Source of the DNA: Saprospiraceae bacterium
Lineage (GTDB): Bacteria > Bacteroidota > Bacteroidia > Chitinophagales > Saprospiraceae
Length of the DNA stretch: 7,480 nucleotides
Direction: 5' to 3'
Assembly: GCA_020849825.1 (NCBI GenBank)
Contig: JADZFP010000578.1
Coordinates: 1 to 7,480 of the forward strand
The notes beneath the pieces were generated by a model. That model searched no databases and was not told the origin of the DNA. It saw only the letters and a program-made list of their open reading frames with translations. Positions 1 through 5,469 of the stretch are shown here, piece after piece; the first letter of the stretch is position 1; each line of letters begins with the position of its first letter. The position numbers and the translations under genes are program-made.

Positions 1-108
1 GATACGGAGCGCCTGGACTCTTTCGTTACGGCGCTCTGCGTTGGGTTGGGCAAGCAGCGCAACGCTGGCGCCCAGGGTAAATACGGCGAGCAATATGAGG
101 TGCTTCAT
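1..108 (-). CDS. Secreted small protein, 5' fragment (possibly Spy/CpxP-like)
   Basis: Only the first 36 codons are present; the gene runs off the left edge. The reverse strand reads ATG (106-108) followed by MKHLILLAVFTLGASVALLA, a classic signal peptide with a short basic start, a hydrophobic core and a likely signal peptidase I site at ALLA/QP (after residue 20). The mature start, QPNAERRNERVQALRI, is rich in Arg and Glu. It begins 40 bp after the stop of the single-TM protein gene, as the third member of an ECF sigma cassette. From memory of such cassettes in Bacteroidota, the third gene is often a Spy/CpxP-like periplasmic protein with an ERVQALR-type start; that family name is an inference from position and this short segment. 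The start is chosen because the signal peptide begins exactly there. No Shine-Dalgarno sequence is visible. Confidence 0.75.
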   Translation of the reverse strand, partial: MKHLILLAVFTLGASVALLAQPNAERRNERVQALRI

Positions 109-148
109 GGCAAATTGATTGAAGATACTTGTAGATTGATTGGCAGTA

Positions 149-727
149 TTAAAGCATTTGTTCGATTTCTTCGTCGGTCAGATCGTCGAGCAGCAATTCC
201 AGTTCCTCCGGTGAAAGATCGTCTGGACCAGATTTTTCATTTCTCGTGCTTGTATTGGTTTTGGGGGCAGGTGTTTTGGGCGGTTCGGAGTTTTCATCTT
301 CGGCGATGGCCAGGAGGGCAAGCTGTTCCGGCTCGAAATCATTGACATTCTCCATGACATAAGCTTCGAGTTCTTCGGGAGTCAGTTCAATTTGACTGGC
401 AAGCGGGATATTTGTCTCAATGACGGATGGCTTCGGCTGCCACATCCACCAGACGGCGAAGGCCGCGACGAGCAGAATGCTGAAAGCAATTGCAACACGA
501 GGCTGCCAAAGCCAGGCCAGACTGTTCCAGAATCCGGTACGGGCCGTCGTTGTACGGACAGGCTTGCGACGTGCGCCCAGGGCGTCAATCTGTTGAAAAA
601 CCTGCTCTTCCAGCCCATCGAAGTAGTTTTCAGGCAGGTGGAAGCCATCTTCCTTACTGCGCAGATCGTGCAGAAAAGGAGAAAGTTCGCGGAGTTCCCG
701 GTCGATAGATGATTGATCCTTTTTCAT
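149..727 (-). CDS. Single-pass membrane protein downstream of ECF sigma factor (putative anti-sigma/regulator)
   Basis: 192 residues. The soluble N-terminal part (1-75) contains FHLPENYFDGLEEQVF (29-44), a segment type I associate with Bacteroidota proteins encoded next to ECF sigma factors. One strongly hydrophobic helix lies at about 77-96 (VAIAFSILLVAAFAVWWMW). Beyond it is an acidic C-terminal part with two related segments joined by a Pro/Lys/Thr linker: LTPEELEAYVMENVNDFEPE (115-134) and LSPEELELLLDDLTDEEIEQ (171-190). There is no signal peptide or enzyme motif. It follows the sigma gene by 41 bp in the same direction, so the two are probably cotranscribed. An anti-sigma role, with the cytoplasmic N-terminus holding the sigma factor at the membrane, is inferred from position and topology. 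No HCC zinc motif of ZAS anti-sigma factors is present, so it is not a classical one. Confidence 0.75.
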   Translation of the reverse strand: MKKDQSSIDRELRELSPFLHDLRSKEDGFHLPENYFDGLEEQVFQQIDALGARRKPVRTTTARTGFWNSLAWLWQPRVAIAFSILLVAAFAVWWMWQPKPSVIETNIPLASQIELTPEELEAYVMENVNDFEPEQLALLAIAEDENSEPPKTPAPKTNTSTRNEKSGPDDLSPEELELLLDDLTDEEIEQML

Positions 728-744
728 GTCATTGTCTCTGTCTG

Positions 745-761
745 CCCGCTGTTCAGGCGGG
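745..761 (-). other. Short GC hairpin between sigma and membrane-protein genes
   Basis: CCCGC (745-749) and GCGGG (757-761) form a 5-bp GC-only stem around a 7-nt loop in the 41-bp gap between the two genes. There is no T tract after it, so it is not an intrinsic terminator. It could set the relative expression of the two genes or be chance. Confidence 0.3.
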
Positions 762-768
762 TGTTCGG

Positions 769-1338
769 CTATGCTGTTTCGCGGAAAAAAGCTTCGATTT
801 TTTTCGCGGCGTGGTGAAAAGAGGCTTTCAGGGCGCCCACGGAAGTATCGAGCATGACAGCCATTTCTTCGTAGGGCATTTCATCGTAGTAGCGGAGATT
901 AAAAACAATTCTTTGTTTGTCGGGCAGTTGGGTGATGGCTTCCTGCAGTCGAATCTGGAGAGCGTCACCGTCGAACCACTCGTCGGCCCGCAGGCGATTG
1001 CTCAGCAAATTGCTCGTATCGTCGAGCGTTTCGGTCGAATGCCGTGCCTTGCTTTGCAAATAGCTGATGGCCTCGTTGGTGGCGATCCGGTACAGCCAGG
1101 TGTAGAGTTTTGATTTTCCTTCAAACTGCAGGATGCCCCGGTAAATCTTTACAAACGTGTTTTGCAATACGTCATCGGCGTCTTCATGCACCAGCACCAG
1201 CCGGCGGATATGCCAATACAGGCGCTCTCGATAACAAGTCATCAACAGGCGGAACCCCCTCTCGTAGCTGTGCTCAGCGCGCAGCAACTCCAGGATCTGT
1301 TCGTCGGATGCGGTCTTGTTTGTGGCCGTGGACTGCAA
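769..1338 (-). CDS. ECF-family RNA polymerase sigma factor
   Basis: 189 residues, the normal size for a two-domain ECF sigma-70 factor that directs RNA polymerase to a dedicated regulon. Sigma region 2 spans about 28-95, with HEDADDVLQNTFVKIYR (51-67, core-binding region 2.2) and LYTWLYRIATNEAISYL (78-94, regions 2.3/2.4 that melt and read the -10). A variable linker holds LDDTSNLLSNRLRADEWF (105-122). Sigma region 4 spans about 127-186, with LPDKQRIVFNLRYYDEMPYE (138-157) and the recognition helix near TSVGALKASFHHAAKKIE. The usual ATG is missing: the frame has a stop at 1357-1359, and the first in-frame ATG would be residue 33, inside region 2. TTG at 1336-1338 is the best start. It leads a cassette with the membrane protein and a secreted protein. 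No recognisable promoter precedes it, which could mean autoregulation through an unknown ECF promoter. Confidence 0.95.
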   Translation of the reverse strand: MQSTATNKTASDEQILELLRAEHSYERGFRLLMTCYRERLYWHIRRLVLVHEDADDVLQNTFVKIYRGILQFEGKSKLYTWLYRIATNEAISYLQSKARHSTETLDDTSNLLSNRLRADEWFDGDALQIRLQEAITQLPDKQRIVFNLRYYDEMPYEEMAVMLDTSVGALKASFHHAAKKIEAFFRETA

Positions 1339-1637
1339 ATCGTTTGATTTTGGAAATTAAGACATGGGACAGTGCCCGGGGTTTAATCGGTGGGGCAAAA
1401 TAGAGCGAATAATTTGATCGCAGGGGAAACAGGCGCGGAGGGAGCGCACTCCCAGCGACCTGGCGCGACCTGTTTTTTCACATAAAGCAGCAAAGCACGC
1501 CAGGCGGGTAGCCCTTGGCATGCTTTGCGTACGTATAATTTTGTAAAGTGTGTTTTAGCGTGCAAACAACCTCGCCCCAATGAAATGCCGGCAGGTTCAA
1601 ATAGAAGGCTTAAATGATTCCGGCCTTGTAATGCGCT
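1339..1637. other. Non-coding intergenic stretch of 299 bp
   Basis: This stretch lies between the VOC gene stop and the sigma gene start. It holds a long-stem hairpin (1490-1528), a tandem repeat with a 10-bp period (GCGACCTG at 1455-1462 and 1465-1472), and a GGGAG/CTCCC pair (1440-1444 with 1449-1453). It should also contain the sigma gene promoter, but the only candidate on the minus strand is a TATTTTG at 1396-1402 with no partner -33 box. The open frames crossing it give no recognisable protein. Confidence 0.6.
1490..1528 (-). terminator. 12-bp-stem hairpin downstream of the VOC gene (possible transcription end)
   Basis: GCAAAGCACGCC (1490-1501) pairs with GGCATGCTTTGC (1517-1528). The arms are complementary at 11 of 12 positions, and on the minus-strand RNA the remaining pair is a G-U wobble, so all 12 positions can pair. 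That favours function in minus-strand RNA. The 15-nt loop contains a further GGG/CCC pair (1506-1508 with 1512-1514). It lies about 110 bp past the VOC stop and 150 bp before the sigma gene. The bases after it on the minus strand lack a T run, so this is not a canonical intrinsic terminator. A 3'-end stabiliser or a repeat-type element is equally possible. Confidence 0.5.
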
Positions 1638-2054
1638 TTACTGGTGCGGATTGATGAACCGATTCAACATCCAGTTGACACCGAACCGGTCAGTCAGCAT
1701 ACCGTATTCCGCTCCCCAGAATGTTTCCTGAAGCGGAAACAGGACTTTGCCGCCCTCTGAAAGCCGGTTAAAAACCGTGTGCTGCTCAGCCTTGTCATCG
1801 AGCTGAATGCTGATGAAGAAGTTGTTGCCGGCCTGGAATGGATGCCCGGGCATGATGTCGGATGCCATGATGGAATTGCCGTCAAACTGAAATACGGCGT
1901 GCATCACCCGATTTTCGGATCCAGCCGGCACCTCGTTGGGCGCTTCGCCGAAGCGTTGCAATTGCGTGATTTCGCCGCCCAGACAATCCTGATAATAACG
2001 CAGGGCTTCTTCGCAATTACCGTCGAAATTGAGGTAGAGATTCAATTGTTTCAT
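1638..2054 (-). CDS. VOC-family (PhnB-type glyoxalase-fold) protein
   Basis: 138 residues, the full length for a single PhnB-like VOC protein. The N-terminus MKQLNLYLNFDGNCEEALRY (1-20) followed by YQDCLGGEI is the family's beta-strand plus helix, with the typical YLNFDGNCEEAxxYY and GGEI features. Further signatures are the VMHAVFQFDGNSIMASD segment near 50-67 and ETFWGAEYGMLTDRFGVNW near 109-127, the usual ending of the second betaalphabetabetabeta module. These proteins form dimers with a cup-shaped site, sometimes metal-bound. Most PhnB-like members have no proven substrate, so glyoxalase or resistance activity should not be assumed. The start is ATG at 2052-2054. It lies 9 bp after the stop of the AntA/AntB-like gene and is probably transcribed with it from the promoter near 2456-2486. 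Confidence 0.92.
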   Translation of the reverse strand: MKQLNLYLNFDGNCEEALRYYQDCLGGEITQLQRFGEAPNEVPAGSENRVMHAVFQFDGNSIMASDIMPGHPFQAGNNFFISIQLDDKAEQHTVFNRLSEGGKVLFPLQETFWGAEYGMLTDRFGVNWMLNRFINPHQ

Positions 2055-2063
2055 AGCGTAAAA

Positions 2064-2405
2064 TTATGCCGCATGCTGGAAGAGATTCATCTGGCCGTTG
2101 TTGGCAAACACGTCGAGCAAACGGGCGTACTTGAGTTTATCCTTGCTATTGGTGCGCAGGGCGATCAGTTTGGCCAGTTCGAGCGTGATAAAATAGTCTT
2201 CGATGGGCTCGCCAGGCCGCGGGCGTTTGGCAAAATCGCGCCGGGGTTGCGGCCGGCGGATGCCGTCGTTGAACTCATACGCATCTCGCAGCCATTTGCG
2301 CACTTGGGCGCCGTACTGACGAATGGGCAGTCGCAATGCCGCGTGCAGATTGCTGGCCGTGACGACTTTGGTGCCGTGTTTACTTTCCAAAACTTCGAGT
2401 TGCAT
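2064..2405 (-). CDS. Small AntA/AntB-antirepressor-like protein
   Basis: 113 residues. VVTASNLHAALRLPIRQYGA (14-33) resembles the 'sARdLH..L.v...f..W' start of phage AntA/AntB antirepressor domains. It is followed by VRKWLRDAYEFNDGI (35-49), a charged Pro/Arg segment (51-69), and DYFITLELAKLIALRTNSKD (70-89) with KLKYARLL. That last part matches the 'DY.Lt.dmAKelam..r...g...R.Y' block of the same domain. In phages these domains interfere with repressors. Here there are no phage genes nearby, so a stand-alone host regulator is a reasonable but unproven reading. It is the first gene after a consensus promoter, with about 44 nt of likely leader, and is followed 9 bp later by the VOC gene. The start is ATG at 2403-2405; no Shine-Dalgarno is evident. 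Confidence 0.8.
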   Translation of the reverse strand: MQLEVLESKHGTKVVTASNLHAALRLPIRQYGAQVRKWLRDAYEFNDGIRRPQPRRDFAKRPRPGEPIEDYFITLELAKLIALRTNSKDKLKYARLLDVFANNGQMNLFQHAA

Positions 2406-2455
2406 GGCGGGTCCGAGTTTTGAATGTCCTGTGAATTGTTTTATAAAAGATGAAA

Positions 2456-2486
2456 CAAAGTTAAACTATTTGTTTTTAAATACAAA
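2456..2486 (-). promoter_or_regulatory. Bacteroidota consensus promoter (TTTG-N19-TAnnTTTG)
   Basis: Read on the minus strand, TTTG (2483-2486) is followed by exactly 19 bases and then TAACTTTG (2456-2463). This matches the primary sigma consensus of Bacteroidota, -33 TTTG and -7 TAnnTTTG, at every fixed position and at the ideal spacing. Transcription would begin near 2449, giving about 44 nt of leader before the AntA/AntB-like ATG at 2405. The position directly upstream of a minus-strand gene makes chance unlikely. Confidence 0.85.
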
Positions 2487-2519
2487 AAATTTTAAAAGAA
2501 TATTTTTAAAACTATTTGT
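2463..2519 (-). repeat. 11-bp direct repeat bracketing the promoter (possible operator)
   Basis: AAACTATTTGT occurs at 2463-2473 and 2509-2519 (ACAAATAGTTT on the minus strand), 46 bp apart. The first copy lies in the promoter spacer touching the -7 box; the second is 22 bp upstream of the -33 box. A third partial copy, ATTTGT, is at 2523-2528. Placement fits a regulator-binding pair, but the low base complexity raises the odds of coincidence. Confidence 0.4.
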
Positions 2520-2552
2520 AAAATTTGTTTCAAGTCATTAAAAAACAATGCA

Positions 2553-3125
2553 TTAAAGGACTTCCGTGTCGCGAATTATTTGTTGTAAAAATGCGGCAGC
2601 CGACAGCAAACCAGTACCATTTTCCGCAATGTTGAGTTGTTGCCTGGCATTGCCGGGTTGGTCGCGCAAACTGAGCCGTATCGCTGCCAGGGCAGTATTG
2701 TGCCGTGGTTTTTTACCGAAATCGATGGCGATCACCCAGGCGGTCATTACTCGGCCGCTGTGCAAGTCTTCCGAGGCTTGCTCCAACGCTTCCCGAAGTG
2801 CCTTTGCACTGCCGGTATAGGTGTAATTCGGTCCGGTTACCCGGAATTGCCGGGCCAGCCAGCCGCAGGGGGCATTGGCCAGCGTCCAGGGGAACAACTC
2901 GGGATTGGCCAGCGCGACGCCGCTGACTTGGGCATCCGACCAAAAACGAAGGGCCGATAGTTCTCCCGCATTTTTCGATGCCAGGTACAAGCCGCGCGCA
3001 TCAGGTTCAACCTGTGTTGCAAACAAGGCTTCAAGCGTATTTCCGACCCCGGGCATGGTATCCTTTTCGAGGGCATAAGGCAGGGTCGCGGTACAGGACG
3101 ATTCGATGACGATCAGTTTTCCCAT
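2553..3125 (-). CDS. Ketosynthase-like protein lacking the active-site Cys (KS N-terminal-like, chain-length-factor-like)
   Basis: 190 residues, about half a full ketosynthase. The middle, VSGVALANPELFPWTLANAP (67-86) then GWLARQFRVTGPNYTYTGSA (88-107), followed by a helix ending HSGRV, resembles the 'beta-ketoacyl synthase-like, N-terminal' family (PF13723 type). An ungapped alignment with the neighbouring ketosynthase from its GPQRS segment puts Ala107 at the place of catalytic Cys144, and both continue to L..SGR at the same spacing. His motifs of a KS C-terminal half are absent. It therefore cannot condense acyl chains by itself and probably acts as a partner of the active ketosynthase, as chain-length factors do; that role is inferred. 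The gene overlaps the ketosynthase gene by 13 bp (ATG at 3123-3125), which suggests coupled translation and matched amounts. It is the last gene of the cluster. Confidence 0.85.
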   Translation of the reverse strand: MGKLIVIESSCTATLPYALEKDTMPGVGNTLEALFATQVEPDARGLYLASKNAGELSALRFWSDAQVSGVALANPELFPWTLANAPCGWLARQFRVTGPNYTYTGSAKALREALEQASEDLHSGRVMTAWVIAIDFGKKPRHNTALAAIRLSLRDQPGNARQQLNIAENGTGLLSAAAFLQQIIRDTEVL

Positions 3126-4267
3126 CGGCGCAGTAGTAAGGAGGAGTTGATGCCGCCAAATGCGAAGGCATTATTGAGCACGTATTGGATGGGTTGTTGC
3201 CGGGCATCCCGTGTGCAGATTATGCCCGCTTCCGGGTCTGCTTGTTCGTGCCCGGCGGTGGGTGGGACCGTCTGATGTAGAAGTCCCTGTACGCAAATAG
3301 CCAGTTCGAGCGCCGAAGCGGCGCCCAGTGCATGCCCGATTGCGCCTTTGCTACCGCTGATGGCCGGCAAGCGCTCTCCGAAAATATAGCGCATCGCCTT
3401 CGCCTCCGCACTGTCGGACAAACGGGTGCCGCTGCCGTGGGCATTGACCCAATCGATGACTTCCGGCCCGATGCCGCCCGCTTCCAGGGCCAGGCGTATG
3501 GCAGTTGCCATACCTTGTCCTTCCGGCTCGGGGGCGGTGGGGTGGTACGCATCACAAGAAAGGCCGAGAGAAACTATTTCGGCCAGCGGACGGGCGCCGC
3601 GGCGCAGGGCATCATTGGCTTTTTCCAAAACAAAAATCGCGGCGCCTTCGCCCAGCAACATACCGCTCCGGTTCTGGTCGAAGGGCTGGCAACGATCGGT
3701 CGCCATCGCTCGTGAACGACTGAAACCCACCAGGGCCAGGCGTGAAAAAGGTTCCACGCCGCCCGCCAAAGCAACACTGGCCCTGCCGCTTCGCAACGCG
3801 CTCACCGCCGCCCCGATGGCATAATTCCCGGCTGCACAGGCCGTTGCGATCGAGCGCTGCGGGCCGGAAAGTTTGAATTTTTGACGAAGAAAAGCAGTGA
3901 ACGATTCCACGGTGTAGCCGGCCAGATTCAAACGATGGCCTTCCGCTTTTTGCTCAAAAGCCCGGCTCTCGCCCAGGGTGCTCCCGATAAAAACGCCAGT
4001 TTCGGGGGGCAGCGTCAATCCAGCCTGTCGGATTGCCGCCAGGGCCGCAGTGAAACCCAGCATCCGGCCGCGCCGGAGCGGGGGGGCGGCGAAATTTTCC
4101 AGCCGGCAGGCCTTGCTGACGCGATAGCCCTCTTCCTGCAAATCAGGCCAGTTGCAAACCGCCGATTCGCCGGCCAGCAGGCGTTGCCAAAGCAGAGAAA
4201 CGGAATCGCCCAGCGGCGACAACAAGCCCATTCCGGTGACAACGATGGGTTCCGGGGAGATTTTCAT
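3113..4267 (-). CDS. Beta-ketoacyl-ACP synthase (FabF/KAS II type)
   Basis: 384 residues, slightly shorter than typical FabF. The N-terminus PIVVTGMGLLSPLGD (7-21) is the usual KS start. The complete Cys-His-His triad is visible: Cys144 in TACAAG (142-147), His277 in NAHGSGT (275-281), and His312 in SKGAIGHALGAA (306-317), with the conserved Lys307. The C-terminal NNAFAFGGIN (365-374) is the Gly-rich loop of the family. It should catalyse decarboxylative condensation of malonyl-ACP with an acyl chain held on Cys144. The start codon overlaps the ACP stop by 4 bp and the stop overlaps the KS-like start by 13 bp, so the three genes are one translationally coupled unit. The dedicated ACP and inactive partner suggest a specialised acyl or polyketide product rather than housekeeping FabF. 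No ketoreductase, dehydratase or acyltransferase lies in the window. Confidence 0.96.
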   Translation of the reverse strand: MKISPEPIVVTGMGLLSPLGDSVSLLWQRLLAGESAVCNWPDLQEEGYRVSKACRLENFAAPPLRRGRMLGFTAALAAIRQAGLTLPPETGVFIGSTLGESRAFEQKAEGHRLNLAGYTVESFTAFLRQKFKLSGPQRSIATACAAGNYAIGAAVSALRSGRASVALAGGVEPFSRLALVGFSRSRAMATDRCQPFDQNRSGMLLGEGAAIFVLEKANDALRRGARPLAEIVSLGLSCDAYHPTAPEPEGQGMATAIRLALEAGGIGPEVIDWVNAHGSGTRLSDSAEAKAMRYIFGERLPAISGSKGAIGHALGAASALELAICVQGLLHQTVPPTAGHEQADPEAGIICTRDARQQPIQYVLNNAFAFGGINSSLLLRRWEN

Positions 4268-4509
4268 GCCGTCAATCGGTTTTGGAGATACCGGGTTGTG
4301 GCTTCCAGGGAAATAAAGTCGGGCAGGTCTTCATCGGGGATGAGTATGCCGAAACTTTGTTCGATGCGTGCAACAAATTCCACGAGTTCGAGCGAGTCGA
4401 GCTGCCAGTCGTTTTTGAAGTGGCTGCTTTCCGGCAAATTGTCGGGGAGTTTGGGCTTGATACTTTTCAGTTCGTGCCGCAGCGTAGAAAGAATGTGTTG
4501 ATCGGTCAT
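4264..4509 (-). CDS. Acyl carrier protein
   Basis: 81 residues, the normal ACP length. WQLDSLELVEFVARIEQSFG (35-54) carries the phosphopantetheine attachment site at Ser39 in DSLE, followed by the acidic helix II that docks partner enzymes. IPDEDLPDFISLEATTRYLQ (57-76) is the usual helix III/IV end. The start is ATG at 4507-4509 and the stop forms an ATGA overlap with the ketosynthase gene, so this ACP is almost certainly the carrier for that ketosynthase. The overall acidity and helix pattern fit the type II fatty-acid/polyketide family. A phosphopantetheinyl transferase must be supplied from elsewhere. It lies 33 bp after the C25-like gene. Confidence 0.95.
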   Translation of the reverse strand: MTDQHILSTLRHELKSIKPKLPDNLPESSHFKNDWQLDSLELVEFVARIEQSFGILIPDEDLPDFISLEATTRYLQNRLTA

Positions 4510-4542
4510 GTGGCTATGGGTTAAAAGTTGAAAACGAGTGGA

Positions 4543-5469
4543 TTATGGATAAATTTTGACCTTTTTTGCACGGCGCAAGCCCTCTTTACGGGCGACAAGC
4601 GGCGCCAGCGGATCGCCGATTAAGCGATATGGCTGTACTGCCGATGGATTGGGCGGGGCGGCCCGCACGATGAGTTCGCCCAGCGAACCGACCCCATCTG
4701 ATGTCAGCGCTTCACAAATCCGCACGGCCCAGCGGGTATTATCGGTGTGCAGGGTAGGTTTTACTGCGCCGAACGAAGCCGCGGCGACCCCTTGCAGGGT
4801 CAGGGCTTCGGAATAGGAGAGCCCCGTTCGCCAGCGGCTGGCGGTCAGGCAGCACAATGACAACATACCACCCAGCGGTTCGCCGTCGAAATGTTCGAAG
4901 TGATGGGCGCGCATACCGTAATAGCCTACCCAGCCTGCCGGGCGGCCATGCCCTACGTAGAGCGCCAGGCCAAGACCCGAGCCCAGGGCTTTCACCACTT
5001 CTTCCCTGCCGATCAGTTCGCCGGTCCATCGCAGGGTTGGGAGTTCGTTTTGCAGCAGCGTTTCGAGGCGGTCGGCCAGTCGCAGATAACGTTTGTGCCA
5101 TTGCCCCAGCAGGGCCACGCCGGGCGTTTGCCGGGGGCGGCGATGTACGGCGGCGGCGGCGGCGGCAAACCGGCGCGTACTTTCCGGATTTCGGATTGGA
5201 AACCAGGCTGCCGGAATTTTCCGGCCGGCGCCGTTTTCGAGAATCGGGCCGGGCAGCGCCGTACGCGGGGCAAAGCGTGCCGGGCCGGCCAGCAGCACGG
5301 CATCGAGGTCGGGAAATTGAGCGGTGAGTTCGGCCACATTCGGCCAGGTATCGCCATATTCAATAACCTCTACCCCGATACCGTGCGCTTGCCAGGCATC
5401 GGTCAATTCCGAAAAATCAGCGCGCTGGGTTTTCGGAACGACGAATAATAATAGCCGGCGCTCAGGCAA
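4543..5469 (-). CDS. Gingipain/caspase-fold (C25-like) putative cysteine peptidase
   Basis: 308 residues. The core has the two hallmarks of clan CD peptidases: LALYVGHGRPAGWVGYYG (168-185), with candidate catalytic His174 in GHG, and GGMLSLCCLTASR (200-212), with candidate nucleophile Cys206 or Cys207 at the end of a strand. A later YRLIGDPLAPLV (281-292) matches the 'llGDP' motif that closes many C25 domains. The N-terminal half (1-110) looks like alpha/beta sequence with LLLFVVPK and DAVLLAGPARF strands. No signal peptide or membrane segment is seen, so it appears cytoplasmic, unlike secreted gingipains or PorU. The only workable start is TTG at 5467-5469: an in-frame stop lies just upstream and the first Met is residue 186. 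That TTG overlaps the stop of the giant gene by 8 bp, suggesting coupling. Processing of the giant protein or of the acylation machinery is conceivable. It could also be an inactive relative. Confidence 0.78.
   Translation of the reverse strand: MPERRLLLFVVPKTQRADFSELTDAWQAHGIGVEVIEYGDTWPNVAELTAQFPDLDAVLLAGPARFAPRTALPGPILENGAGRKIPAAWFPIRNPESTRRFAAAAAAVHRRPRQTPGVALLGQWHKRYLRLADRLETLLQNELPTLRWTGELIGREEVVKALGSGLGLALYVGHGRPAGWVGYYGMRAHHFEHFDGEPLGGMLSLCCLTASRWRTGLSYSEALTLQGVAAASFGAVKPTLHTDNTRWAVRICEALTSDGVGSLGELIVRAAPPNPSAVQPYRLIGDPLAPLVARKEGLRRAKKVKIYP
5149..5166 (-). repeat. (GCC)6 triplet run encoding six alanines
   Basis: Six perfect GGC triplets on the plus strand read as GCC on the coding strand and give Ala102-Ala107 of the C25-like protein, in RRFAAAAAAVHRR. 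The run is in frame, so slippage would change only the alanine count. Confidence 0.85.

Larger units (their letters stand above)
2406..2552. other. Extremely AT-rich intergenic region
   Basis: These 147 bp separate the KS-like gene stop from the AntA/AntB-like start. By count, 2441-2540 contains 14 G or C bases in 100, against clearly GC-rich flanking genes. It holds the promoter (2456-2486), two copies of AAACTATTTGT (2463-2473 and 2509-2519) and several TTTTAAA runs (2474-2480, 2490-2496, 2504-2510). No strong terminator for the KS-like gene is seen. An 8-bp palindrome AATGCATT followed on the minus strand by a T6 run is the only hint. Confidence 0.7.

Noticed and set aside
1396..1402. TATTTTG on the minus strand upstream of the sigma gene as its -7 box
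   Set aside because: It is one base short of TAnnTTTG and has no TTTG at the right distance, so I do not call it a promoter.
1514..1543. Plus-strand promoter-like sequence, CTTG-N18-TAATTTTG
   Set aside because: The -7 box matches TAnnTTTG, but the -33 box has a mismatch and the spacer is short by one. There is no plus-strand gene downstream, only the antisense of the VOC gene.
1383..1580. A 65-codon minus-strand open frame in the gap before the sigma gene
   Set aside because: It has no recognisable domain, crosses the hairpin arms and the 10-bp tandem repeat, and has an irregular composition. It looks like chance open frame.
1605..1627. AAGGC/GCCTT pair just after the VOC stop as a terminator
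   Set aside because: A 5-bp stem with a 13-nt loop and only a weak T run after it is too poor to support.
1779..2423. A 214-codon plus-strand open frame across the VOC and antirepressor-like genes
   Set aside because: It spans two recognisable minus-strand genes and the gap between them and has no family resemblance, so it is a shadow.
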